Positions 42,434-51,040 of a DNA stretch of 64,000 nt are shown piece by piece. Within the stretch, counting starts at the first letter, position 1; every line of letters begins with the position of its first letter. Source of the DNA: Ardenticatenaceae bacterium (GTDB taxonomy: Bacteria > Chloroflexota > Anaerolineae > Promineifilales > Promineifilaceae); the NCBI GenBank assembly GCA_020634235.1, contig JACKCB010000001.1, positions 1-64,000 of the forward strand, written 5' to 3'. The notes beneath the pieces are model-generated. The model worked only from the letters and a program-made list of their open reading frames with translations, did not search any database and was not told the DNA's origin. The position numbers and the translations under genes are program-made.

Positions 42434-43534
42434 ATGTTTAGCCAAGATGATTTGCAAGAATTGCTCGCATTTGACGCAGGGAACGGCAGAATCTTGAGCC
42501 TGTACCTGACCACCGACACCACGGCCCAAACCCTGGAAACGATCAAACTGCAACTACGGGGCATGCTCAAAGAGTCTGCCACCGATTATGCCGACGATGT
42601 AGAAGCAATTGAGAAATACTTTGGCTATACGTTTGACTGGTCTAAACCGGGCATCGCCGTGTTCTCTTGTGCCGAGAAGGATTTCTTTCGCGCCTATCCG
42701 GTGGCAATTGGCTTCCGCAATCGCCTGCGGATCATGCGCCGGCCATTTGTGAAACCACTAATTCATCTGCTGGACCACTATGCCCATTACGGGGTTATCC
42801 TGGTAGACAGCGTGGGCGCGCGTTTCTTCCGGTTCCATCTGGGCGAACTGCAAGCCACGGCTGGCTTCATGGGTGAGGACGTGCGCAAACTAAAGCATGG
42901 CGGCGGCTCGTCCGTGATGGGGATGCGGGGCGGCCAGGCCGTGAAGGCCGAGGATGAACAGGCCCTGCGCAACATGCGCGACGCCGCGGCCGAAGCGGCG
43001 CGCTTCTTTGGCAAGTCGGGCATCCGGCGGCTATTCCTGGGGGGCACAGCCGGTAACGTGGCCCAGTTTCAGCAAGAGCTGCCCAAGCAGTTGCTAAGCT
43101 GCCTGGCCGGCTCCTTCCCCATGGACATGGACGCCGGTGAAAACGAAGTGCGCGACCGCTCCCTGGCGCTGCTGCGCCAGATAAACGCCGAGCGCGAGCA
43201 GAAGCTGGTGGCCGATATGCTGGCCACAGCGGCCCGGGGCGGTACCGCGGTCACCGGGCTGGCCGCCACCCTGCGCATGATCTCCGACGGACGGGTAGAT
43301 ACCCTGGTCATTAGCGATGGCTACCGCTCGCAGGGCTACCAGGACCCAAACAGCGGCTATCTGGCTGCCTCGGCCGACGATGAGTTATTCGGCGACAACG
43401 TGTTTGCGCCGGTCGAGGATGTGGTGGAGGCGGCCGCCTGGCGCACCCTGGAACAGCGTGGGGTTGTCGAATTCATTAGCGAGAACCCCGACCTGGATGC
43501 TTCGGGGCGGATCGGGGCTTTGCTGCGCTATTAG
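42434..43534 (+). CDS. Bacterial eRF1-like (baeRF/VLRF1-type) protein with GGQ motif
   Basis: A 366-residue soluble protein of the bacterial archaeo-eukaryotic release factor family. An N-terminal part (about 1-110) begins MFSQDDLQELLAFDAGNGRI. The central domain starts YGVILVDSVGARFFRFHLGE and contains RGGQ at residues 165-168, the tripeptide that in eRF1 and Vms1 hydrolyses peptidyl-tRNA. The C-terminal domain has VDTLVISDGY, as in the L7Ae-like third domain. A role in releasing nascent chains from stalled ribosomes is inferred. CTAGGAGG gives a very strong ribosome site. A terminator follows the gene. Confidence 0.85.
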   Translation: MFSQDDLQELLAFDAGNGRILSLYLTTDTTAQTLETIKLQLRGMLKESATDYADDVEAIEKYFGYTFDWSKPGIAVFSCAEKDFFRAYPVAIGFRNRLRIMRRPFVKPLIHLLDHYAHYGVILVDSVGARFFRFHLGELQATAGFMGEDVRKLKHGGGSSVMGMRGGQAVKAEDEQALRNMRDAAAEAARFFGKSGIRRLFLGGTAGNVAQFQQELPKQLLSCLAGSFPMDMDAGENEVRDRSLALLRQINAEREQKLVADMLATAARGGTAVTGLAATLRMISDGRVDTLVISDGYRSQGYQDPNSGYLAASADDELFGDNVFAPVEDVVEAAAWRTLEQRGVVEFISENPDLDASGRIGALLRY

Positions 43535-43583
43535 GCAAAGCAGGCCCATCCGTGAGGGGCCAATCTAAAGCATGACCCCATTG

Positions 43584-43620
43584 AACCGGGGCAAAGCGGT
43601 GACTTTGCCCCGGTTCTTTG
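43584..43620 (+). terminator. Intrinsic terminator after the baeRF gene
   Basis: A perfect 13-base stem (43584-43596 with 43603-43615, AACCGGGGCAAAG type), 6-base loop, then CTTTGTT. It ends before the uracil-DNA glycosylase start. Confidence 0.85.
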
Positions 43621-43636
43621 TTATCATCCGCCGGTC

Positions 43637-44296
43637 ATGGATGATGTAATTGCGCAATTTGTGGCGTTGTTGGCGGAAACGCCGCTGCCCCCGGCCGGGT
43701 ACAACCAGTACGCCGCCGGCAACCCAGCCAACCACCAGCGCCAGGCCAACCTGCGCCACTACCTGCGCCAGATGCAGGCCCGCCAGCCCACTTGCCTGCT
43801 CGTCGGCGAGGCCGCCGGCTACCGCGGCTGCCGCCTGTCCGGCATCCCGTTCACCAGCGAACAACTACTGCGCGAGGGCATTGCCGCCCATGGCCTGTTT
43901 GGCCCGGCCGGGGAGTGCCAGCCCACCGCCGAATGGCCCAGGCTGCAGCGTGAGGCCTCAGCCACTATCGTCTGGCAAGTGCTGGCCCAGGTGCAGCCCC
44001 TGCCCTTGTTATGGAACGCCTACCCGTTTCACCCTCACCGGCCGGGGAACCCCCAAAGCAACCGCCCCCCCGGCCGGGACGAACTGGCCCTTGGTGCCCC
44101 CTTCATTGACCGGTTGCTCACTCTCTTCCCCATCCGGCAGGTAGTGGCGGTAGGCCGCCATGCCGCCCACAGCCTGGCCCGGCTGGGCATTACCCACCAG
44201 CAGGTACGCCACCCTGCCCATGGCGGCAAAGACGCCTTCGCCAGCGGAATCATGCGCCTGTGCCCCGGCCGGGGCGCGCTTGACGAACCAGACTGA
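43637..44296 (+). CDS. Uracil-DNA glycosylase superfamily protein
   Basis: A 219-residue enzyme expected to excise uracil (or a related base) from DNA in base-excision repair. Motifs in order: LLVGEAAGYRGCRLSGIPFTSE (in part GEAAGYRGC and GIPFTSE; the water-activating region), LLWNAYPFHPHRPGNPQSN (base-binding Asn), VVAVGRHAA and RHPAHGG (motif near the C-terminus with the conserved His). The Arg-rich insertion NRPPGRDEL is typical of the family of this length. It follows the terminator of the previous gene and precedes a membrane gene by 64 bases. Confidence 0.85.
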   Translation: MDDVIAQFVALLAETPLPPAGYNQYAAGNPANHQRQANLRHYLRQMQARQPTCLLVGEAAGYRGCRLSGIPFTSEQLLREGIAAHGLFGPAGECQPTAEWPRLQREASATIVWQVLAQVQPLPLLWNAYPFHPHRPGNPQSNRPPGRDELALGAPFIDRLLTLFPIRQVVAVGRHAAHSLARLGITHQQVRHPAHGGKDAFASGIMRLCPGRGALDEPD

Positions 44297-44360
44297 TTTT
44301 GCTACCCTGCCCGCAAATGACAAAGCAGACCACACCCCAAACACGGAATAGCCCAGAACC

Positions 44361-45449
44361 ATGATCCCCGCCACCACCGGAAACCAGTTGCGCCCGCTGC
44401 GCCTGGGCGAGATCCTCGACCGGGCCATTCGTCTTTACCGCCGGCACTTCATCCAGATGATCGGCATTGTGGCCGTGGTACAGATTCCACTCACCTTGCT
44501 GCAGCTCGTTGGCTCACTGCTCACCGGCCAGGGATTCAACCAGCTTTTTGCCAGCACCGCCGCCTCCACCGCCGATCTCTTGGGCAATCTGGGGCCGGGC
44601 TACGCGGCCGGGACCGCCCTAAGCGGGCTGGCCACCTTGCTCAGCTACGTGCTCGTCCAGGGCGTGGCCACCGCCGCCATCACCCGCCTGGTGGCCGACA
44701 GCTACCTGGGCCACATGCAAACCGGAGTACGGGACGCCTACCGCCGAATTCGCGGCGACTGGTTGCCCCTGGTCATCGCCCTACTAGTCACCTTCTTGCT
44801 GGCCATAGGCATCTTCATCTGGTGGATCTTCATCCCCTGCATCGGCTGGATCACCGGGGGCGGGATGCTGCTCTTTCTAGGCTGGGTCATCTTTCCCCTG
44901 CAGGCTCCCGTCATTGTCCTGGAAAAGCAAACTGTCACGCTAGCCTGGCGCCGAGCCTGGAACCTGGCCCGCCAGCGCTTCTGGTGGCTCATCGGCTTTG
45001 CCCTCATCCTTTACCTGTTTAACTACATCGTGGTCGGGGCTCCCTCAACCATCATTGCCGCCCTGGGGCTGCTGACTTTTGGCGAACAGGGGGCAGAAGC
45101 ATTCACCGGAATGTTGGCCCTCCAGGCCGTGGTCCAGGCCATGGTTACGCTCATGGCCACCCTGCTCTATTTGCCACTGCAAATCTCCTGTTTCATCCTG
45201 GCCTATTTTGACCTGCGCGTACGTTATGAAGGACTGGACATGAGCCTGGCGGCGCTGGACACGACCACCGGCCAGCCAGGCCCGCCCAGTGACCAGCTAC
45301 CGGCCGTAACACCCAGCGAGAAGGGTCGCCAATTCCTAGTCACCGGCCGGGACATGGGCAGCTTTGCCGTGCTAACCCTGATCTTCGTCGGCCTCATACT
45401 TGGCCTGTATAGTGTCCTGCTAGCCCTGCTCCTGGCAATGGTCGGTTGA
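44361..45449 (+). CDS. Integral membrane protein of the glycerophosphoryl-diesterase-membrane-domain type
   Basis: A 362-residue protein with about seven hydrophobic helices. The start PLRLGEILDRAIRLYRRHF is the hallmark of this membrane-domain group, whose function is unknown. Later segments include AWRRAWNLARQRFWWLIGF and FILAYFDLRVRYEGLDM, also typical. It leads a five-gene cluster (membrane protein, DUF4129, DUF4350, MoxR, DUF58) that is recurrent in bacteria. The products are believed to act together in an envelope-associated process. It ends 16 bases before the next gene. Confidence 0.85.
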   Translation: MIPATTGNQLRPLRLGEILDRAIRLYRRHFIQMIGIVAVVQIPLTLLQLVGSLLTGQGFNQLFASTAASTADLLGNLGPGYAAGTALSGLATLLSYVLVQGVATAAITRLVADSYLGHMQTGVRDAYRRIRGDWLPLVIALLVTFLLAIGIFIWWIFIPCIGWITGGGMLLFLGWVIFPLQAPVIVLEKQTVTLAWRRAWNLARQRFWWLIGFALILYLFNYIVVGAPSTIIAALGLLTFGEQGAEAFTGMLALQAVVQAMVTLMATLLYLPLQISCFILAYFDLRVRYEGLDMSLAALDTTTGQPGPPSDQLPAVTPSEKGRQFLVTGRDMGSFAVLTLIFVGLILGLYSVLLALLLAMVG

Positions 45450-45465
45450 CAAAGGCACACCATCC

Positions 45466-46218
45466 TTGAGCAATCTATGCCGCCCGCACTTCCGCAAATG
45501 CCACCTGTGGCCGGCCACCAGCCTGGCCCTGCTCCTGCTGTTGGGCTGGCTCGTCTCCCCGGCCGGGGCCAACCTCACCCGCCAAAACGGCAGCACCTGG
45601 CCCGCCCCCACCTATGATCCGGATTCCGCCCAGGCCGCCCGGCAGTTGTTGGATGAGATATTGTCCCGGCCGGGATACCAATGGACAGACGCCCAGCCCG
45701 GCCCACTCGCCCGCCTCTGGGAACAATTCCTCAACTTCCTCTTCCGCCAGCTCAGCGGCCTCAGCGCACCCGGCAGCCCCATCCTCACCTATGCCCTAAC
45801 CCTCCTCGGCATCATCGCCCTGCTCATCGTCCTGGCCTACGCCGCCCGCAGCCTGCTGGGCAACTTCACCACCACCATCGACCCCCAGACCGAGGCCAGC
45901 GACACACCTGATCTAACCGCCAGCGCGGCCGCGCGGCAGGCCGAAACACTGTCACAGGGCGGCGACTACCGCACCGCCGTGCGCTACCTCTACCTGGCCT
46001 CCCTGCTAACCCTGGACGAACGCGGCATTTTGCGTTACGACCGCACCCGCACCAACCGCGAATACCTGCGCACTGTAGACAACCAGCCGGAGCTGGCCGC
46101 CCGGCTGCGGCAGGTCGTCGAGGTGTTCGACCAGGTCTGGTATGGCTACCAGCCGCTCGACGAAGCGGCCTATGCACGCTACGCGGCCCAGGTCGCCCGG
46201 CTGCGCCAACAGGGGTGA
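45466..46218 (+). CDS. DUF4129 domain protein
   Basis: A 250-residue membrane protein. A signal-like helix (TSLALLLLLGWLVSPAGAN) is followed by a periplasmic stretch, a transmembrane helix (LTYALTLLGIIALLIVLAYAA, in part) and a cytoplasmic DUF4129 domain from about residue 155 with YRTAVRYLYLASLLTLDERG, then RYDRTRTNREYLR. This block matches the domain's consensus well. The start is a TTG at 45466, the only one compatible with the signal region. Relatives occur next to MoxR/DUF58 genes and some are fused to transglutaminases. Confidence 0.82.
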   Translation: MSNLCRPHFRKCHLWPATSLALLLLLGWLVSPAGANLTRQNGSTWPAPTYDPDSAQAARQLLDEILSRPGYQWTDAQPGPLARLWEQFLNFLFRQLSGLSAPGSPILTYALTLLGIIALLIVLAYAARSLLGNFTTTIDPQTEASDTPDLTASAAARQAETLSQGGDYRTAVRYLYLASLLTLDERGILRYDRTRTNREYLRTVDNQPELAARLRQVVEVFDQVWYGYQPLDEAAYARYAAQVARLRQQG

Positions 46219-46300
46219 GCCTCATGTTGCCTATGCGAAAATACCGCCCCGGCCGGGCACCCATTCCCCAACGCGCCCGCCCCCGGCCGCCAGGAGCACG

Positions 46301-47467
46301 ATGAAGCGCCTGCCCAAAGACACCTGGCTGGTCATCGGCCTCCTGCTCCTACTCCTGGCCATGGCCGCCCTGGCCGCCTTCTGGCAAGTACAGCAAGAGG
46401 CAGATCTGCCACCGCTGGCCACCTTCTCCACCCGGCCGGATGGCGCCATGGCCCTGCATGATTGGTTCAGCGAGCTGGGCTATGCCACCGGCAGCCAGAT
46501 GCCCGGCCTGTTTCAGCCCCCGGCCGGGGCCGACCTGCTCTTCATCCTGGAGCCAACCAGCCTCTTCACCGACGAAGAGTGGCAGCAGCTAGACGACTGG
46601 GTGAGCCAGGGTGGCACCCTGGTGCTGGTCACCAGCACCCTGTCCGCCCTCCCCACCCTGGCCCACTATGAGCTGGAACTGCGCTTCCTGACCGATGAGG
46701 ACACCGTACCAGTGCGGGCCGACGAACGGTTGGCTTCGCCGCCACTCAACGAACTACACCACACCGCCGCTGCCCAATACCTGGTCTGGGAACGCCAGGA
46801 CGTCACTCCCCTGCTCTGGGCCGGCGACAAGCCGGTGATGGTCACCTTCCCGCAAGGCACCGGCCGGGTCGTGGCCAGCCTGCTCACCTATCCGCTCACC
46901 AACGCCGGGCTTAAAGAAGCCGGCAACCCCGACCTGGCCCTGAACCTGGCCTCCCTGGCCCCGGCCGGGGGAACCATCTGGTTCGACGAATGGCATCACG
47001 GCCTGCGCGAGACGGCTGCCGTGCAAGGGCCGGGCCAATGGCTGCGCTACACCCCGGCCGGGCAAGCCCTACTCTACGCCGCAGCCATCATCTTCCTGGG
47101 TCTCGCCCTGCGCGGCCGGCGCTTCGGCCGCCCCGTGCCCTTGCGCCGCGAGCTGCTGCGCCGCACCCCGCTGGAACACATCACCGCCATCGCCAACCTG
47201 AACCGCCGCGCCGGCCACCGCCAGGCCGTCCAAACCCACTACCACCAGCAGCTCAAGCGCGAACTGGGCCGCCGCTACCGCCTGGACTCCGCTCTGCCCG
47301 ACGAAGAATTTGTGCAGCGCCTGACCGCCTTCAACCCCCAACGCGACTACAACACCCTGGCCGGGCTGCTCGCCCGCCTGCAAGACCCCAACCTTAGCGA
47401 AAACCAGCTCATCCAACTGGCCCAGGCCGTCCATGACCAGCTACACGAGAGGCAAAACGGCGCATGA
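46301..47467 (+). CDS. DUF4350 domain protein
   Basis: A 388-residue membrane protein. An N-terminal helix (TWLVIGLLLLLLAMAALAAF) precedes an extracytoplasmic glutamine-amidotransferase-like DUF4350 domain (about 40-230; RPDGAMALHDWFSELGY, DDWVSQGGTLVLVTS and VSFP-type strands), a second helix (LLYAAAIIFLGLALRG) and a cytoplasmic tail rich in Arg/Leu with LARLQDPNLSENQLIQLAQ. CAGGAG lies six bases before the ATG. The longer upstream frame overlaps the previous gene and lacks homology. It is part of the MoxR/DUF58 cluster. Confidence 0.85.
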   Translation: MKRLPKDTWLVIGLLLLLLAMAALAAFWQVQQEADLPPLATFSTRPDGAMALHDWFSELGYATGSQMPGLFQPPAGADLLFILEPTSLFTDEEWQQLDDWVSQGGTLVLVTSTLSALPTLAHYELELRFLTDEDTVPVRADERLASPPLNELHHTAAAQYLVWERQDVTPLLWAGDKPVMVTFPQGTGRVVASLLTYPLTNAGLKEAGNPDLALNLASLAPAGGTIWFDEWHHGLRETAAVQGPGQWLRYTPAGQALLYAAAIIFLGLALRGRRFGRPVPLRRELLRRTPLEHITAIANLNRRAGHRQAVQTHYHQQLKRELGRRYRLDSALPDEEFVQRLTAFNPQRDYNTLAGLLARLQDPNLSENQLIQLAQAVHDQLHERQNGA

Positions 47468-47515
47468 GACCTGTTGCGCCGCCTGGAAGCCACAGCCCCC
47501 AAACCGGAGAACCCT

Positions 47516-48472
47516 ATGAACCCAACCGATCTGCAAGAAATCTACCGCCAGTTGCGCCAGGAGGCCGACAAAGTGCTGGTAGGCCTGGAAGAAAGCTTCG
47601 CCCTGATGGTCGTGGCCTTGTTTACCGGCGGGCACGTCCTGCTAGAAGGCGTGCCCGGCACCGCCAAAACCCTCATGGCCAAAACCCTGGCCCACCTCAT
47701 CCAGGCCGACTTCACCCGCATCCAGTTCACCCCCGACCTGATGCCCTCCGACATTCTGGGCACCAGCGTGTTCGACGTGACCACCACCAAATTCTACCTG
47801 AAACGCGGCCCCATCTTCACCCAGCTCCTGCTGGCCGACGAAATTAACCGCGCACCGGCCAAAACCCAGTCAGCCCTGCTAGAGGCTATGGAAGAGCGGC
47901 AGATCAACCTGGAAGGGGAACAATACCTCCTGGGGCCGCCCTTCATGGTCATCGCCACCCAAAACCCCATTGAATACGAGGGCACCTACCCCCTGCCAGA
48001 GGCCCAGCTAGACCGCTTCCTGTTCAAGATTCTGGTGCCCTACTCCGCCATGGACGTGGAGATTGAGGTGCTGCGCCGTTATCACCAGGGCTTCGATGCC
48101 CACCAACTGGCCAGCGCTGGCTTGCAGGCCATCCTCCCGGCCGGGACCGTCACCGCCGCCCGCCAGGCCATCAACCAGGTCGTTGTCGAGGAAGGCGTGC
48201 TGAAGTACATCGCCCAGATCGCCGCCGCCAGCCGCCGTTCGCCCGACATCGTGCTGGGGGCCAGCACCCGCGCCGCCACCCACGTGCTGCTAGCCGCCAA
48301 AACCTATGCCGCCATCCAGGGGCGCAGCTACGTGGTGCCCGACGACGTCAAATGGATCACCCCGGCCGTGTACCGCCACCGCCTGCTGCTCAAGCCCGAA
48401 GCGGAAATCGAAGGGCTGGACGCCGACGCCGTGGTCCAGCGCCTGCTGGCCCAGGTAGAAGTGCCGCGATGA
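47516..48472 (+). CDS. MoxR-type AAA+ ATPase
   Basis: A 318-residue cytoplasmic AAA+ ATPase that remodels or activates partner proteins. Walker A GVPGTAKT at 45-52, Walker B LLLADEINRAPAKTQSALLEAM (in part LLLADEINRA), sensor 1 in VIATQNPIEYEGTYPLPEAQLDRF (in part IATQNP and LDRF), and the sensor-2 Arg in LGASTRA. The ATG at 47516 has GGAG six bases upstream; a TTG 14 codons earlier is less likely. The DUF58 gene starts 25 bases later. Such MoxR-DUF58 pairs commonly mature metal or envelope enzymes. Confidence 0.94.
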   Translation: MNPTDLQEIYRQLRQEADKVLVGLEESFALMVVALFTGGHVLLEGVPGTAKTLMAKTLAHLIQADFTRIQFTPDLMPSDILGTSVFDVTTTKFYLKRGPIFTQLLLADEINRAPAKTQSALLEAMEERQINLEGEQYLLGPPFMVIATQNPIEYEGTYPLPEAQLDRFLFKILVPYSAMDVEIEVLRRYHQGFDAHQLASAGLQAILPAGTVTAARQAINQVVVEEGVLKYIAQIAAASRRSPDIVLGASTRAATHVLLAAKTYAAIQGRSYVVPDDVKWITPAVYRHRLLLKPEAEIEGLDADAVVQRLLAQVEVPR

Positions 48473-48497
48473 CCCCACCCGGCCGGGACCCTGCCCC

Positions 48498-49808
48498 ATG
48501 TACCTGACCACCCGCGGCATTGTGCTGCTGCTGCTGGCCGCGCCCGTCATCGCCGCCGCCACCTGGGTGGCGCCGCTGCGCTGGGTAGCTGCTGGCTACG
48601 CCCTGCTCTGCCTGCTGCTGCTCGCCCTGGACTGGCGCGCCGCCGGTCCCATTCAGCGCTTCGACCTGCGGCGCGAGCACGATTCCAAGCTCAGCCTGGG
48701 GGCCGACAACCCCATTCACCTCACCGTCTACAGCCGCCAGCCCCGGCCGGTGCACTTCTGGCTGCGTGATGAACCACCCGACGCCTTCCAAATTGGCCAG
48801 CGCATCCTCGAAGGCAGTGTCAGGCCCCGCGCCAGTTGGCAAGACGCTTACTACGTCCGGCCACTGCGCCGCGGCGATTACGCCTTTGGCCAGCTAAACC
48901 TGCGCTGGGACGGCCCCATGGGGCTGATCATCCGCCAGGGGCGCATTGATGCCACCCGGCCGGTGAAGGTCTATCCCAACCTGCTGGACGTGCGCCGCTA
49001 CGACCTGCTCCTGCGCCAGAACCGGCTGCGCGAACTGGGGCTGCGCCATTCCCGCCTCACCGGCCAGGGCACCGAGTTCGAGCGGCTGCGCGAATACACC
49101 CCCGACGATGAATACCGGCGCATCAACTGGAAAGCCACCGCCCGCCGCCACCGCCCCATCACCATGGCCTACCAGACCGAGCGCAGCCAGAGCATCATGG
49201 CCATCATCGACAGCGGCCGGATGATGCAAAGCCCCGTCGCCCAGATCGCCAAGCTTGACTACGTGATCAACGCGGTGCTGCTGCTGGGCTACGTGGCCAG
49301 CGGCATGGGCGACAAAGTGGGCATGATGACCTTTGCCGATGACGTAGACCGCTACCTGGCCCCGCACCAGGGGCGCGGCCAGTTCTACCGCATGTTGGAA
49401 CTGCTCTACGCGGTGGAGGCGCAGCCGGTGGAGCCGGATTATGGGCGGGCCTTTACCTACCTGGCCCTCAAACAGCGCCGGCGCGCCCTGGTGGTCATCT
49501 TCACCGACCTCAGCGGCGGCGCGGGGATGCAGGCCCTGGTGCAGCACGCCGGAGCACTGGCCCGGCGCAGCCTGCCCCTGGTTGTGGCCATCAGCGATCC
49601 CGACGTCCACCGCGCGGCCACCACCCGGCCGGGTGACACCCTCTCCCTCTACCAGCAAACCGCCGCCAGCCAGCTCCTCGCCGAGCGCCAGATCGCCCTG
49701 GACTACTTACAGCGCCAGGGCGTCCTCACCCTGGACGTGCCCGCCAACCAGCTTTCCATCGCCGTCATCCAGCGCTACCTGGAATTGAAAGCCCGCCAGC
49801 AGCTATAA
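48498..49808 (+). CDS. DUF58 domain protein
   Basis: A 436-residue protein with two N-terminal hydrophobic helices (about 6-46), a beta-rich segment and the conserved DUF58 block (GTEFERLREYTPDDEYRRINWKATARR, in part EFERLREYTPDDEYRRI) near residue 195-225. The last 200 residues resemble a von Willebrand A domain with AIIDSGRMM, VVIFTDLSGGA and LVVAISDPD. It is the probable partner of the MoxR ATPase just upstream. The gene ends one operon; a structured repeat follows. Confidence 0.9.
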   Translation: MYLTTRGIVLLLLAAPVIAAATWVAPLRWVAAGYALLCLLLLALDWRAAGPIQRFDLRREHDSKLSLGADNPIHLTVYSRQPRPVHFWLRDEPPDAFQIGQRILEGSVRPRASWQDAYYVRPLRRGDYAFGQLNLRWDGPMGLIIRQGRIDATRPVKVYPNLLDVRRYDLLLRQNRLRELGLRHSRLTGQGTEFERLREYTPDDEYRRINWKATARRHRPITMAYQTERSQSIMAIIDSGRMMQSPVAQIAKLDYVINAVLLLGYVASGMGDKVGMMTFADDVDRYLAPHQGRGQFYRMLELLYAVEAQPVEPDYGRAFTYLALKQRRRALVVIFTDLSGGAGMQALVQHAGALARRSLPLVVAISDPDVHRAATTRPGDTLSLYQQTAASQLLAERQIALDYLQRQGVLTLDVPANQLSIAVIQRYLELKARQQL

Positions 49809-49830
49809 TGGAGCCTGGACGGCACGTTGA

Positions 49831-49940
49831 AGGAGACACCACGCGCCGACGGCGCACCAGCCAATGTATGAAAATATGGAGCGCGGTCTGCCAGACCGCA
49901 AAGCGCGGACGAGCTGTCCGCCCTCCATTTTCAGAGGAGA
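49831..49940 (+). repeat. 110-base structured repeat, copy 1
   Basis: About 93 % identical (8 differences) to 50925-51034. It holds the hairpins GCGGTCT-GCC-AGACCGC and GCGGAC-GAGCT-GTCCGC inside an outer ATGGAG/CTCCAT stem and ends in TCAGAGGAGA, which serves as ribosome site for the gene starting at 49946. AGGAGACACCACGCG marks the left end. Confidence 0.85.
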
Positions 49941-49945
49941 CACCC

Positions 49946-50860
49946 ATGGCCACAACTGATTTTCACGGTATGCCCACCTATACCCTGCAAAACGAACACC
50001 TGCGCCTGGAGGTGCTGGCCAGCGCCGGGCCGCGCATTGTCCGCCTCTTCCCGGCCGGGTCCCCGCAAAACCTGCTGGCCGAACTCCCCGACATGCAGTG
50101 GGACACCCCCCACGGCCCTTTCCGCCTGTGGGGCGGGCACCGGCTGTGGCACGCCCCAGAAACAGCCACCCGCACCTACTTCCCGGATGACAGCGGTCTC
50201 CAGCTCGCCTCCATTGCCCACGGTGTACGCCTGGCCCAGCCGGCCGAGGCCGCCACGGGCATTGCCAAGAGCCTGGAGGTAACGCTGGAAGCTTCCCGGC
50301 CGGGGATCCAACTGCGCCACGAACTGCGTAACGAAGGCGTCTGGCCCGTCACCCTGGCTCCCTGGGCCATCACCCAACTGCCGTTGGGGGGCACGGCCAT
50401 CCTGCCCCAGCGCACCGCCCCGCTGGACCCCGACGGCTTGCAGCCCAACCGCAGCCTGGCGCTGTGGCCCTACACCCGCTGGCAAGACCCACGCCTGCAC
50501 CCGGCCGACGACTATTTTCTGGTGACCGGAGAGGCGGATGAGGTGCCCTGCAAGGTGGGTTATTTCAACCATGCCGGCTGGCTGGCCTACTGGCACGCCG
50601 GGGTGCTGTTTGTGAAGGAGTTCCAACCCCGGCCGGGCGAGCTCCACCCCGACCTGGACAGCAATGCCGAAGTGTACGTCTACAACCGCTTCCTGGAGCT
50701 AGAGACGTTGGGGCCGCTGCAAACCATCGCTCCCGGCGAATCAGCCATCCACTATGAGACATGGCTGCTCTCCCGGCCGGGGCTGGCCGACCTGCCCGCC
50801 ATCCTGACCCCTACCCAGGCCGCACAGCTCATCGCCTCACTGCCAATTCCCCTCACCTGA
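49946..50860 (+). CDS. Galactose-mutarotase-fold protein (DUF4380-like)
   Basis: A 304-residue, probably cytoplasmic protein with the pattern of the aldose-1-epimerase-like beta-sandwich fold: LRLEVLASAGPRIVRLFPAG, FRLWGGHRLWHAPET and FVKEFQPRPGELHPDLDSNAEVYVYN (in part). It lacks the clear catalytic His/Glu arrangement of a true mutarotase, so carbohydrate binding or an unknown hydrolysis is as likely. A longer frame begins in the repeat, but the start is the ATG at 49946, six bases after AGAGGAGA inside the repeat. It stands next to a broken GH1 gene. Confidence 0.72.
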   Translation: MATTDFHGMPTYTLQNEHLRLEVLASAGPRIVRLFPAGSPQNLLAELPDMQWDTPHGPFRLWGGHRLWHAPETATRTYFPDDSGLQLASIAHGVRLAQPAEAATGIAKSLEVTLEASRPGIQLRHELRNEGVWPVTLAPWAITQLPLGGTAILPQRTAPLDPDGLQPNRSLALWPYTRWQDPRLHPADDYFLVTGEADEVPCKVGYFNHAGWLAYWHAGVLFVKEFQPRPGELHPDLDSNAEVYVYNRFLELETLGPLQTIAPGESAIHYETWLLSRPGLADLPAILTPTQAAQLIASLPIPLT

Positions 50861-50924
50861 CGCCCAGCTTCCCCCCGATGCCCCCAAAGCCAACCCATCC
50901 GCGCTGTTCGCGCACCAACTTCTT

Positions 50925-51034
50925 AGGAGACACCACGCGCCTACAGCGCACCAGCAAATGAACGAAAATATGGAGCGCGGTCTGCCAGACCGCAAAGGGC
51001 GGACGAGCTGTCCGCGCTCCATTGTCAGAGGAGA
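50925..51034 (+). repeat. 110-base structured repeat, copy 2
   Basis: Second copy with the same hairpins; here the outer stem is longer (ATGGAGCGC/GCGCTCCAT). TCAGAGGAGA at 51025-51034 again lies just before an ATG (51041), that of the GH1 pseudogene. Confidence 0.85.
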
Positions 51035-51040
51035 ACAACG

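Noticed and set aside
42256..42441. Small 61-codon gene between htrA-like and baeRF genes
   Set aside because: Its end overlaps the start codon and ribosome site of the baeRF gene, and it has no homology or own ribosome site.
49808..49945. N-terminal extension of the mutarotase-fold protein through the repeat
   Set aside because: The extended reading translates the structured repeat; the ATG at 49946 has a good ribosome site and begins the conserved part.
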